From assembly GCA_940671915.1 (NCBI GenBank), contig CALNVZ010002100.1, forward strand, positions 14,333,653-14,397,652: a stretch of 64,000 nucleotides of DNA. The letters run 5' to 3'. Each line of letters opens with the position of its first letter. The first letter of the stretch is position 1. Both the position numbers and the translations under genes were made by a program. Below are positions 36,362 through 46,695 of this stretch, one piece after another. This stretch comes from Paracentrotus lividus. Taxonomy: Eukaryota; Echinodermata; Echinoidea; Camarodonta; Echinidae. The notes beneath the pieces are model-generated. The model did not search any database, had not been told where the DNA came from, and was given only the letters and a program-made list of their open reading frames with translations.

Positions 36362-36500
36362 ATTCTATTGCCAAAGCTCGGTCGGTACAGCGCCTGTCTG
36401 ATACTCAGAAGATCTCAGTTTCGAATCCTGATAGAAACATATTTTCTTTGCTCATTTTTCCTATTATATATTTCTGGTCATTTTCCTTCGTTGTTCAAAC
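36362..36500 (+). mobile_element. tRNA-headed SINE
   Basis: AGCTCGGTCGG (36375-36385) resembles a Pol III A box and GTTTCGAATCC (36418-36428) a B box, 32 bases apart. The head is followed by a unique body (TATTTTCTTTGCTCATTTTT, then TATTATATATTTCTGGTC) that recurs, inverted, at 17681-17745 without the head. A tRNA-derived head plus a shared body defines a SINE. There is no obvious A-rich tail. Confidence 0.6.
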
Positions 36501-37272
36501 TAATCAATTTTATCAGTTGATAAGACCAGTTTAAGATATTGCTGGAATAGCATTAAAAAAAGTATATCGTAATGATTTTGGACCAAACAAGCCTATCTAT
36601 ATCAAATATCAAGACAACATTTAAATGCAATTGAGCTTTTTTAATTGCGGTAAAAAAAAATAATAATAAAAAAAAAACGATTGTAAAGTTAAATATCACA
36701 GTGTTTTGAAGATAAAGTTGACGATATGAAATATCTTTCATCTCTGCTCTGTCATCCTTTTGATGGATATATTAATGTCATCATAACAGTTTCGTATCAT
36801 ACCAACTCATCCTCCTCCCACTCACAAATCACTCAATGCTCATAATCTCCTCCATATATGAGCCCCCTTAATATTCTCTCACGTCAACCTCTCTATTTAT
36901 TTTTTTTCTCTCTCTTTAAAAAAAAAAAAAATTAATACAAAAAAAAAAAAAAAAAATACGCCAACAGACCCTTGTGTTTGCATTTTCATTATAAATCTTG
37001 ATGTATCTCAATAATAGAATATAACCCTATTATAAAGTATCCCACTGTAAATTATTATCTTACGAATATACTCTTCTGCTGTTACGTCATTTAATTCTGA
37101 TATCTTTATCTCTATACTCCTCTTTATCTTCTACCAATTTCACCCCTCTTCCATTCTCTCTTTTATTTATACATGTAAGAGACCGAATTTGCATCTCGCG
37201 TTCGAAACACTTTTCTGTTACAACTTTTAATTATTTTCACTTATCTCCCCCTTCCATTCTCTCTTAAAATAG
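36501..37272. other. AT-rich non-coding DNA with A-runs
   Basis: Contains A-runs at 36651-36680 and 36918-36957. Nothing else was supported. Confidence 0.5.
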
Positions 37273-37408
37273 CAGCGACGGATCCAGGAATTTGAAATAG
37301 AGGGTGTACAGAAAGCAAATGTCTTAGACACAATTTATTTGCCCGATGTGCGAATCTCAAAAAATAGAGGGGCCGTGCATCCCTTATGCCTCGCCTGGAT
37401 CCGCCACT
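37273..37408. mobile_element. 136-bp hAT-type MITE
   Basis: CAGCGACGGATCCAGG at 37273 is the inverse of CCTGGATCCGCCACT ending at 37408, with one mismatch over the shared core. AAATAG flanks both ends (37267-37272 and 37409-37414). The CAGYGRCGGATCC start and short size are typical of hAT-derived MITEs. No coding. Confidence 0.75.
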
Positions 37409-38990
37409 AAATAGAGACCGATTCCGCAGCTCCCGAGTGAAAACACTCTTCTGTTACATCCTTTCATTCTTACTCTTGCAGTCAAACAACATAATTTGTC
37501 CTGTAAGAGGAGAATATTGTTGATCTTTGATGTCCCAACGTCTTATTTTGCACGCAGGTGTTAAGCCGACCAGAAGGGAGAGCTTCGAATTTCCCTCGTT
37601 CTACGTCATATGGGGATTGTAAATAATTTCATTGATGATAGAGACCTTGAATGGATGTCGTATGCAGCTAGCTGGGGATTTGAAGCGATTTTCTGCCTCG
37701 TACATTAACCTGCAACGTATTAGCATTTATCTATACAGGAAGAGAGAGAAAGTGTGTTATTTTGTGTAAAGTAGTGCGTTAACCATATAAGGACAGCCGA
37801 AGGACAGTTTCTCAGAATAAATGTTTTGCCATTTTATTGAGAATCATTTTAAAAAGAAAATTATCGTTATGTAAGCTCATGATATTACTTTAAAAAGACA
37901 ATTTTAATTGTTACTTCTTATAAAGGATATTTTTGTTTTCATATTTGTTTTTAAAATCGATCACATGCACAACAAGAGCTAAACTAGCCTGCCCTTACAC
38001 AAATCATTAACTTAAATTTTCTTTGATTGATAATAATGGATACACCGAATATTTTTGTTTTCATGTTAAACGTACAAGCTATAAGAACAGGATTATAATA
38101 GTCACGCTATTCACGATTTCCCCCAAATTTTGTCACTCAATAATAAAGTATATTTTCAGTCCCCATTTTATTTACGTTTTAAACAAACCATAAATATAAT
38201 TTTTCAATCTTTGATAATTTTATTTACTTTAAACATAATGAACAGATACGTTCAATATCTAATTTTTTAATAAATGTCAAAAACAAAAACATTTGAAGTC
38301 GAAGCATTAACAGAAGATAAAAAAATTATTCTTGTACTCTTAATTAAGGCCTAGTTGATAATTCAAAAAGACAAATCTTGTCCTAATGATTTAAAATTTA
38401 AATCATATAAATATGAAATTAAAGTATAATAATATTTTAAAATATAATGAAATATTCCTGCAAGACAACGAAACCTTTTCATTGTGACCTTTGTGTATAA
38501 TAATATTTCTCATAATGCACACACCAGCCATCATCTTCCTCAATCATCCGCCGAACCAAGATTGGTGTATTTGTTCATGGGATGTAGAGCGAATAAGTCA
38601 ACACCGCCTCCTCTCAAAGTTTGTTTGAACACCAGTCTGTTTCGCCGCTCTTTAAAAATCTTATGTTTAAACACCGGGTGTGTAACGGCCAGTGGTCGGT
38701 CGTAAGACGGTAATGTCAAAGTACTCTCTATAATGTACGCTGTGTGGCTATTGTTATAGAGATGATTTCCTTTTAAATGAATGGTGGAGACAAAATTATA
38801 GAGCTGGGAACATTGAGATGAAAATTAGTTGAGACCATTAATACTTTTCTTGGTTCGGGTCTGTTTGAATGGTGTGTACTCAGATGGAGACTGGGTTTCA
38901 TGAGGCGGGCTTGACTCCACCCCATCTAACATCATACCCCAGTCAAACAGTCACACTAGATAGACCGACTTCAAACGCACGCTAGACAGA
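37409..38990. other. AT-rich non-coding DNA, nothing recognised
   Basis: The 73-codon frame at 38484 was considered and has no supporting signal. Confidence 0.45.
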
Positions 38991-39000
38991 ATGAAAATGG

Positions 39001-39172
39001 CATGGTTTGATTTCGGTCTGTGGTCGGGTGATTCGGTCTGTGTTTGGTATGGATTCGGTCTAGGGTCGGTGTGGATTCGGTCTGTGATCGGCATGGATTC
39101 GGTCTGTGGTCGGTATGGATTCGGCCTTTTGGTCGTATTTGATTCGGTCTGGGATCAGTTTGGCGGTCTGAC
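39001..39172 (+). repeat. Minisatellite, unit about 24-26 bp, six to seven copies
   Basis: GATTCGGTCTGTGGTCGGTA(T)GG-type units recur at about 39007, 39030, 39053, 39075, 39099, 39120 and 39141, with substitutions and small indels. The resulting frame (repeated FGL-W/GF motifs) is an artefact. Confidence 0.85.
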
Positions 39173-40037
39173 GAGGGATTCCATTATGGTCCCCGTAGGG
39201 ACTTGGTTATTACTGAGGGGCGAAAACTAAACGTCTGTAGTCATACGAGGGAAACTACAACAGATGAATACCATGGGTAATGATATCACATTATTTTCTC
39301 TATCATTAACGACCAAGCCAACTAGTTTTTGAACTTTTTAAGCCACCACATACAACATTGGTACCCTGGTACCTAAGTTAAAAAAAAGAAAAGAAAAGGG
39401 GGCAATGGGAGTATGATTATTGTGCGGTGTATCCCCCACAAAGGTCAAAAGGGAACATTTTAATTATGTACGCACCCAAAATTTTAAGTATTAAAATCAG
39501 CAATACTATATGAACACTAACAATATATAGAACAAATCATATTTGATTTCGCTATCCCAGTATATCATGGAATTGATGTGTATCGTGCAAAGGGATTCCT
39601 CTTTGCTAATTAGCTAAATTAGATACGCCGAAAATTGTAAATTACTAAGTAAGCAATGGTCAATGAATTATCATTTTGTTATTGTCCCTTCTTATACAAA
39701 GCTTCTTTCTACTCCATTGTGATTTTTCGTTTTCATTCCCATCTCTCCTTAATGGAATACGCGAAAACTACAGTTTACACTAGGTCAACAGTGTTCCGAA
39801 AAAAGAGCGCGCTACAAGCGACACATTTTAGCTGTATTTGGCGCGCGATTCGACCAGGTAATCACACTGGCTCCACGAATCCGCCTAAATCCTCGTTTAA
39901 TATTCACGCTCATTAGATTTCAAACTTTAATTGGCTATTAGTATGAGTAACCCCATACAAAAAGACGAAAAACCAGACCGTTACAAGGTAGAGGGAGAGA
40001 TAATGTATGTGTATTGAGGCTGTGATGGTGGTGTGTG

Positions 40038-40073
<36 letters not shown>

Positions 40074-40165
40074 CTGTGGGTGTGTGTGGTTGTGTGTGTG
40101 TGTGTGTGTGTGTGATAACTAAAACGATTACCATGATTACTGCTATTGTTTACATCCATTTTGTT
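39173..40165. other. Non-coding DNA with (GT)n at 40030-40113
   Basis: A (TG)n microsatellite with GGTGGC interruptions lies at 40030-40113. Nothing else was supported. Confidence 0.6.
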
Positions 40166-40673
40166 TTAAAGGGGAAGTTCACCCTGGAATTTTATTGGTT
40201 TTAAATATTGCCAGGAAAAAGAAAAGAAAAGATATGAGTGAAAATTTAAAGAAAATCGCCCCCAAAATATGAAGTTATGAATTATTCAATGATTAATTTT
40301 GGACGTCACATGCGAGCTGCTCTCCTATTGTGTTATGTAATATAAATCCAATAAAGTATAATATTTTTCAGAAAAAATGTTATTTATTTCACCTGTGCGG
40401 TCGATATATCATCAAACCTATGTCGTATATATGCCTCTATCAAATTGACCAATGCCTTCATCAGAACCATGAAAAAAGACAAATTCATGGAATTTACTTA
40501 CACAACACATGGGAGAGCTGCTCGCACGTGACGGCACAGATTCAAAATTTAAAATGTTCATAACTTCACTATTTTTTGGTCGATTTCTTAAATACTTTCA
40601 CTTATATTTTTTTTTGTATTTTTCTGCATATATTAAAAACCGGATAGAATTCCAGGGTGAACTTCCCTTTTAA
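40166..40673. mobile_element. 508-bp MITE with TTAA target duplication (Kolobok/piggyBac-type)
   Basis: TTAA at 40166-40169 is followed by AGGGGAAGTTCACCCTGG. The right end reads CCAGGGTGAACTTCCCTT followed by TTAA at 40670-40673. The inverted ends match at about 19 of 20 positions and continue weakly to ATTGGTT/AACCGGAT. TTAA duplication is characteristic of Kolobok and piggyBac superfamilies. The interior has no significant coding frame. Confidence 0.85.
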
Positions 40674-41198
40674 CATTTAGGTCAAGGTTCTCTGATTGTC
40701 TAATACCACATGGCTAGGCGCAATTATAGGTTCCCACTAATTACTTGGTCTGTATACTTCTCACTTGGTCTTATTGCCAAGAAATTTTTAAATTGCAATT
40801 AAACTATTAAAATAGTCTAATTGCAATTCGTATCATTAACCGATTGTCTAATTTAATTTTTGTCTCAATTCTCCCCCCCCACCCCCATAAAAAAATAAAA
40901 AATAAAAAAAACATTAGGTACATAAAAATATTTTTACAGAAAATTGACTATTGGAAATCCGACGAAATAAAGTCGGGTTTAGACCAAGAGGCAATTTTAC
41001 CCTACTGCAACTATACTACTTCTAATACTCAGCGGCGTAAATCAGCGTCGAGGAAGTGGGGGGGGGGATGAGCGAAATAATTGCGCAACTGCCGCGATCT
41101 TGGTTTGGCAATACACAAGCACTATCAAGGGAATTAAACGTATTAATACCCATATAGCAGTGGCAGTGGCGGATTTGAGAGGAAGGGGTGTGAATAGA

Positions 41199-42460
41199 AT
41201 TTGTCTTTGAATGTATGCTTCTAGCTTATGGCTGCCTTGATTACTGTTCACTTTAGTAATGGAAAAACTATAATGCGAGCGCGAAGCGCGAGCCGAAAAT
41301 TTAAGCTAAAAGTTGGAGATATTTGTGCATTATAGTTCCTATTTAGTGTCAGCGAGTGCGAAGCGCGAGGGAAAAATTTTAAGCTGAAATTGGATATGTT
41401 TGTGCATTAAACATGTTAAAGGTCCAGCGCGAAAAAAAAAAACAAACAAACGAAAAAAATATATATATAGTAGAGGCAGAATGGATTTGAAAGTGGGGTC
41501 TCGATAAGAAGGGGACTTTTTCTGAAAAGGGGGACATTTTAGATCAGAGGCATAGATCTAAAGAGAAATTGAAGATGCTAGTACTAGATGTTCCTATGTT
41601 ACATCAAATCAGTTTTGAGAAACAGAGGGTAAAAATGTAACATATGGACATCTAGTACTAGCATCTTCAATTATTTTACATATTCCGAAAGAGTAACTCC
41701 TCCCGCATCTTCTGGTACCATTTTTGTGTGGTATGTCTTTACACTTGGATGAACACGACACATTGTTACATAAATGTACCAACCAAAGGGCCAAAATGTA
41801 ACGTACGAACATCTAGTACTAGCATCTTCACTTTTATTCGGAGAGCGGGGAGATACGAAGAAAATTTGTCTTTGAATGTATGCTTTAAAGAATCATAATA
41901 GCTGACTTGATTCCAGTTTATTTTAGTAATTGAAAAAGTAATGCGAGCGCGAAGCGCAAGCCGAAAATTTTAAAGTAAAGGTTTGAGATATTTGTGCATT
42001 GTAGTTCCTATTTACTATCAGCGAGCGTGAAGCCCGAGCCGAAAATTTTATGCTGAAATTGAATATATTTGTGCATTAAAGGTCCTGTATAGTATCCGCG
42101 AGCGCGAAAAAAATAACAAAAACACACAATAGTGGCGGCGTAACGGATTTGAAAGTGGGGTCTCGATGGAAAAAAGGGCACTTTTTCAACAAAAAAAAAA
42201 AAGGGGGGACACTCTAGATCAGAGGCATATAGACCTAAAGAGAAATGTATTCGAAGAGGGAGGGGGTACCAAGAAAATTTGTCTTTGAATGTTTGCTTTT
42301 AAGAATCATAATGGCTGCCTTGATTCCTATTCATTTTAGTAGGCCTAATGGAAAAGTAATGCGAGCGCGAAGCATGAGCCCGAATGTTTAAACTAAAAAT
42401 TGGAGATTATAAATCCTATTTAGTATCAGCGAGAGCGAAGTGCGAGCAGAAAATAATTTG
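41199..42460 (+). repeat. Three direct copies of a 413-bp unit (GCGAGCGCGAAGCGCGAGC family)
   Basis: Each unit starts with TTTGTCTTTGAATGT(A/T)TGCTT (near 41202, 41864 and 42277) and continues with AATGCGAGCGCGAAGC. Next come GCCGAAAATTT and TATTTAGTATCAGCGAG, and (copies 1 and 2) GGATTTGAAAGTGGGGTCTC and AGATCAGAGGCATA. Copy 1 is about 247 bp longer because of the foldback insertion at 41567-41830. Copy 3 is incomplete at its end. Confidence 0.85.
41567..41830. mobile_element. Foldback element inserted in unit 1 of the array
   Basis: GAAGATGCTAGTACTAGATG (41569) with CTATGTTACAT is inverted at about 41634-41671 (ATGTAACATATG, then CATCTAGTACTAGCATCTTC). A third copy of the terminal word in the same inverted sense closes the element at about 41797-41829. 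Units 2 and 3 of the host repeat lack it, giving a clear empty site at AAAGAGAAAT. Confidence 0.75.
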
Positions 42461-42599
42461 GTATCCATTTAGAAGATACATTTTACATGCTTAAAAAAAA
42501 AAAGCGATAGAAAACGAATCCACAATCTTTGCTATGAAAATTTTGTTGGCTGCAGGCCCCAATTAAGCCCTCCACCAACCTAGCCCGCACACAACTACA

Positions 42600-42840
42600 T
42601 TAATGTTTTTACTTGTCAACAACACCCTTTCTAAGGGTTGTCCACAGACGAGGAGAGGGGTGTATTTGGTTTTGACAGACGTGTATCAATCAGATACATT
42701 GGATCTAACACACAAAAAACAAGAACTAGTTTCCATGAGTAAAACCCGTTTGCTACTCTTGCAGGTGAGTGCTTTTATTCGTATATCACGGGGCTAATTC
42801 TTTACTCAGAATCTGTGTTTCTGTTAAAAGTACACACCCG
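42600..42840 (+). other. Unique-looking island inside the composite element
   Basis: A 64-codon frame contains a perfect donor-like CAGGTGAGTG at 42762-42771 and an acceptor-like TTGTCCACAG near 42648. I do not accept it as an exon because no family is recognised and its setting is wholly repetitive. Confidence 0.2.
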
Positions 42841-42854
42841 CTCTTCCAAAACCT

Positions 42855-42934
42855 GTAAAGTACTAAGGGATACTCAAGAAAAAAAATATTGAGTGTATAT
42901 ACTTTTTTTCTTGAGTATCCCTTAGTAACTTTAC
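42855..42934. repeat. 80-bp hairpin
   Basis: GTAAAGTACTAAGGGATACT then CAAGAAAAAAA (42855-42887) pair with TTTTTTTCTTG then AGTATCCCTTAGTAACTTTAC (42903-42934), one mismatch or bulge in about 30 pairs, with a 15-base loop. Probably a very small foldback MITE. Confidence 0.75.
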
Positions 42935-43236
42935 ATGTTCAATTACGTAAAATAATTGTGCAAGTGATTTCTCTTTACACTTGGTACGGCTTGGTGGTTA
43001 TCGGGTGAAAACACTAACAATCGAGTAAAGTGAGAATTGCTGAGAAATTCTATATAGCCTGTAATTCACTAGATGAGTAAACTACGACACGTCTTCGTAC
43101 GTCTCAAGTCTCGTGAAAGTCTTTGAGAGTAATTTTACTCACTATGCGGTACTTTTACATGTGCGCCCCGGTACGCCTACTCGGATCACGAGTACGGACA
43201 TCAAGACTGCATGCACACGAGGTATGTCTACGCGTA

Positions 43237-43470
43237 ATGCTACAGTCACACAGACACTTCCGTATAGATACGTTTGTGTTGTTGTGATCTTATTTCATCT
43301 TCTATTCTATCATTTCTTATGTATTCCATTGTTTTACTGGATGAACGAAATTATCAATATTTCTACTGCTAACTATGACGGGTAAGCATCCGTGGGGATC
43401 CGAAGAAAAGAAAATAATTTTTGGACGCAGCCGACGTAACTCAACGTAAGTGTCTGTGTGACTGTAGCAT
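43237..43470. repeat. Inverted repeat of 22 bp, 190 bp apart
   Basis: ATGCTACAGTCACACAGACA then CTT at 43237-43259 is the exact inverse of AAGTGTCTGTGTGACTGTAGCAT at 43448-43470. The right arm abuts the 43469-44914 element directly. Confidence 0.8.
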
Positions 43471-44914
43471 AAAGGGGTATCTCACTGAGTTGCGAACATT
43501 TCGCGACAGGGCGAATTTAGAGATTTCGTATACATAGAATGCTAATCCACCTCGATTCAGTAGGTAGGCTTTTTGATGTGAGGCATTTTCTTTTGTTATG
43601 TGTTTTCCGGACAATGAGTATTTTGGAATGTAGCGAACTCTCGAATGAATGGAGTCGAAAACAGGAATTCTTTTTGTCCTGCATTGGGCATGAAGTGATC
43701 GATCTTGGTTTCAACCACATTCCTTTCGATAGGCCTGAATAATTCTTTTGAAAATAATTCGCCAAAAAGTTTTGAACATGTTCAAAATTAATTTTCTAGG
43801 CGAATTTATTATGATCGATTGCAAGTGCATAATTCTCGTGTGTAAAAATGGTTGAATATACATATAAATAGGTTTACTGATATTACTAAAATATATATGG
43901 AAAGGGTCAACATAAATTTGAATCGGATAAGAATTACTCGATGACAAAAAATATATTTCTAAAATATGTTTGGAAATAATAATAATAATCCAGCGTATAT
44001 AGTGTCTTTGATCATGTTGATTTGTATTTCATTAACAATAAACAAATAAAACATTCAGATTCACTTCGGGCGTGGCTGGGCGTTGGGGGGTAATTGAGCT
44101 GGTAGTCATTTTCTTTTTCAATTATCATTACTATTATCATTTCCATATTATTGTTATCATTTTGTTTTTCATCTCTGCACCCATGACTGCATAATTGACA
44201 ATCAATATCTCACTTTTGGCAACACACGCACCCACGTACCTACATGAACCAAAACGAAGCAAAAATGACTTGTTTCATTGATATGTGTTCACAATTCAGT
44301 GAAATTACCCCTTCGAGGGGGCTGTGGAGCGGGGTGCTTGGGGGGGGTTCAGCCCCCACTTCAGTTCTCAGCACACGTGTACAAAATTGCAGAAATGACC
44401 ATGCATTTGTCATTTCTACTCTCTTCAGCCCCCCCCCCTTCGGCTCAGCTCATCTACTTTCAAAAACGCTCCACGGCCCTGCTTGTGATTGCATAAAAAA
44501 GCAGTACAAAAGAAAACATGCCAATACCATACAATATAACCCACCTGTACTTGCCTAACAAGGCAGTAGGCCTACAAAAGAACCATGCCATGATCATTCA
44601 GTACAACCCCTTTGTGCTGTGCCTAACAAGGCAGTACAAAAGAAACATGCCATGTTGATACAGTTAGATAACCCTATTGAGCTTCCCTAACTAAGCAGCA
44701 CAAAAGAATATTGCAATTCTCTATACAACGAGAAAACCCCTTGAGCTTGGCTTACAAAGCATCGCTAAAGAAAACATGCCATTCTCTGATACAACGAGAT
44801 AACCCCTTTATGCTTGTCTAACAAAGCAGCCACAAAAGAACGTTGGTAGATCCTCTCTATATATATAACACTCTGTAAATTCGCTGGGCTCGCAACCAGT
44901 GAGATACCCCCTTA
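43469..44914. mobile_element. 1.45-kb inverted-repeat element with nested repeats
   Basis: AAAGGGGTATCTCACTGAG, TTGCGAAC and (after a gap) GCGAATTTAGAGA at 43471-43524 match the inverse of the right end at 44871-44914 (TAAATTCGC, then CTCGCAACCAGTGAGATACC, then CCCTTA). The interior contains a G-rich foldback (44310-44490, CTGTGGAGCG against CGCTCCACGG) and a minisatellite. No transposase seen. Confidence 0.7.
44495..44850 (+). repeat. Minisatellite, unit about 63-68 bp, five to six copies
   Basis: Units begin A(A/G)GCAGTACAAAAG(A)AA(A)CATGCCA and continue through ATACA(A)(C/G)AGATAACCC, CTTTGAGCTTG and CTAACAA. They recur near 44498, 44561, 44628, 44693, 44757 and 44823, with divergence increasing to the right. 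Confidence 0.8.
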
Positions 44915-44998
44915 AGTGCGTACATGTTTAGCGGAACCATATAGAGTTACACTCTGTGAGCGGAACGGATCCGAGAGCGGAGAGTCCTGCATCTCTTG

Positions 44999-45332
44999 GG
45001 TGAGTCCTTTTCTTCCTTTGTCTGTTGTTTGCCTGTTTTTATAATGAATTTGGAATGTTCCGATGATAATTTTTTATACATCGTCTGATAACACTAACAA
45101 CTAGATTAACATGCATGGATTTCCCATTACTTTGTCAGTCATGTACATAGTTTGAGTAATTTGATGCATTGATCAATGCAATGTGTTGGTTTGTGTGAAT
45201 TGATGCACTGAAGTGAGTAATGCAGTGTATTGGTTTGAGAGAATTGATGCACTGATGTGTATATCATCGTAACATTCCAAATATCATTATAAAAACAGGC
45301 AAACAAACAAACAAAAAGGAATAGGACTCACC
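44999..45332. repeat. Long inverted repeat with about 70-bp arms
   Basis: GGTGAGTCC at 44999, then GTTTGCCTGTTTTTATAATG and TTTGGAATGTTCCGATGAT up to 45067, pair with 45262-45332 (ATCATCGTAACATTCCAAAT, CATTATAAAAACAGGCAAAC, GGACTCACC). The loop holds two or three copies of a 50-bp repeat (GAATTGATGCACTGA(A/T)GTG). Confidence 0.8.
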
Positions 45333-45446
45333 TAGTGAGAACGCTTTACATACTCAGAGAGTCAGTAAGTAAAGGTTGCACAAACTCATCACACGCAAGT
45401 TGATGAGCTTTACTACTCTCTGAGTATGTAAAGCGTTACTCACTAG
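45333..45446. repeat. Second hairpin abutting the previous one
   Basis: TAGTGAGAACGCTTTACATA then CTCAGAGAGT (45333-45363) pair with ACTCTCTGAG then TATGTAAAGCGTTACTCACTA (45414-45446). Inner stem TAAAG/CTTTA and CAAACTCATC...GATGAG close a small loop. It follows the previous hairpin with no gap. Confidence 0.8.
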
Positions 45447-45960
45447 ATTAGTTTGTGCAATGTACTCAAAACAATTAGTTATGTTACTCAATGAAATGAG
45501 TAATTAAATAACTCATTTTGGTGTGTCACTATATTGTCAAATTTAAAATACTCCATTAGGTGCGTTTTCAAAGTAGCTTTATTGAGTGAAAGCACTCATG
45601 GATGTGTGTCACTATATTGTCAAAATACATGGATATTTGACGGTGATCACTCATATATGCAAGTTCTCATTTTTTGTGTGTAACCTTTTTATACTTAGGT
45701 TACTGTTGTTACTTAGTGCGAGGTCGCGTAGCACCGAGCAGAAAAATTGGGGTTTTGGAGTAATAAAGAGGCATTTTTTAGTATTGAGAGCGCTATTTCA
45801 ACAACAACAACAAAAAAAAACACACAATTATCTAGTGTCTTTTTTTTTCATTCTTTCTTGAAACTGGGGGGGGGGATGTTTGTACAGGCCATCCCCCTCC
45901 TCAAAATCTGGGGGGGGGATGTATCTCCCCACACCCCGGATTTACGCCCGTGCTAATACT

Positions 45961-46593
45961 ACTACTATAACTGTAATAGTAACATGACAATGATAAGAAT
46001 AAACAGTCACCTCTTTATCGTAGAATTTGCAGTCATCGATATTTAATAGACATATTCTATATTCATTTTCACATTGTTTTCTTGTTATTTTTGCTGATAT
46101 CATCGTAGTGATAGGCCTATAGGCTGTTTTTTTTTTTTTTTCTTTTTTTTCTTTTTCTTTACCCATCCACGTATTTGTCGTATGCGTAAGTGAGGCCGAT
46201 CAATATATCACCCGATATAGCGTACAAGAAAAATAATGAATGCAGTAGGGCCTACAGACCTTAAAAATCCCAACAACAATATCGCCATTAATTTCAGGTC
46301 AAAGGTAATCGAGCGATCATTGGAAAAACCCACTTCTATTTATAGAACGCACCAGGAAACAAACAATGCCATTTTATAAAAAATTGACGAACATTTGTAA
46401 CCTGTATGATTTTACCTCATATTTCACCATAAGTGTTTCGTGTGTGTTTATTGAATTACTGGTTGCTGCAGCTCGAGAAAGATAGGAATATTTGTAAGTA
46501 ACATGCTACGGTTTAGGGCTCGTGGGTCAGGATTGTAAGACTTTCGGTTAATATTCAAATTATACTAAAATAACTGGAGTCAGTCACCTGCAA
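45961..46593. other. Upstream region of the TRIM-like gene
   Basis: A T-rich tract lies at 46126-46160. No TATA box or CpG cluster was recognised; the promoter of the downstream gene must lie here or in an unseen 5' exon. Confidence 0.35.
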
Positions 46594-46668
46594 TGACACT
46601 GTTTTCGTGTTGTAGACATTAAAGTTGATCTGACACTGTTTACATGCTGTAGATTGTCCAGTTGATCT
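46594..46668 (+). repeat. Tandem 37-bp duplication just upstream of the TRIM-like start codon
   Basis: TGACACTGTTTTCGTGTTGTAGA...GTTGATC is followed at once by TGACACTGTTTACATGCTGTAGA...GTTGATC, with a third partial TGACATTG before the ATG at 46696. It lies in the presumed 5' UTR. Confidence 0.75.
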
Positions 46669-46695
46669 GACATTGGACATTGGATATAAATAATC

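Larger units (their letters stand above)
41030..45952. mobile_element. 4.9-kb composite element with hAT-like ends and perfect 8-bp target duplication
   Basis: CTAATACT lies immediately outside both ends (41022-41029 and 45953-45960). The left end CAGCGGCGTAAATC (41030-41043) matches the inverse of the right end GATTTACGCCCGTG (45939-45952) at 12 of 14 positions, and both ends are followed inward by a G-run plus GATG. An 8-bp duplication and a CA-start are hAT hallmarks. No transposase frame was found; instead the interior holds a three-copy repeat, several foldbacks and a minisatellite (separate entries). It looks like a non-autonomous carrier of nested elements. Confidence 0.8.

Noticed and set aside
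39001..39230. Gly/Phe/Trp-rich frame
   Set aside because: It is the translation of a 24-26-bp minisatellite whose unit length is not a multiple of three.
42603..42797. Possible exon ending in a perfect CAG/GTGAGT donor
   Set aside because: It sits inside a composite transposon among foldbacks, with weak acceptor and no recognisable peptide. A single donor match is not enough.
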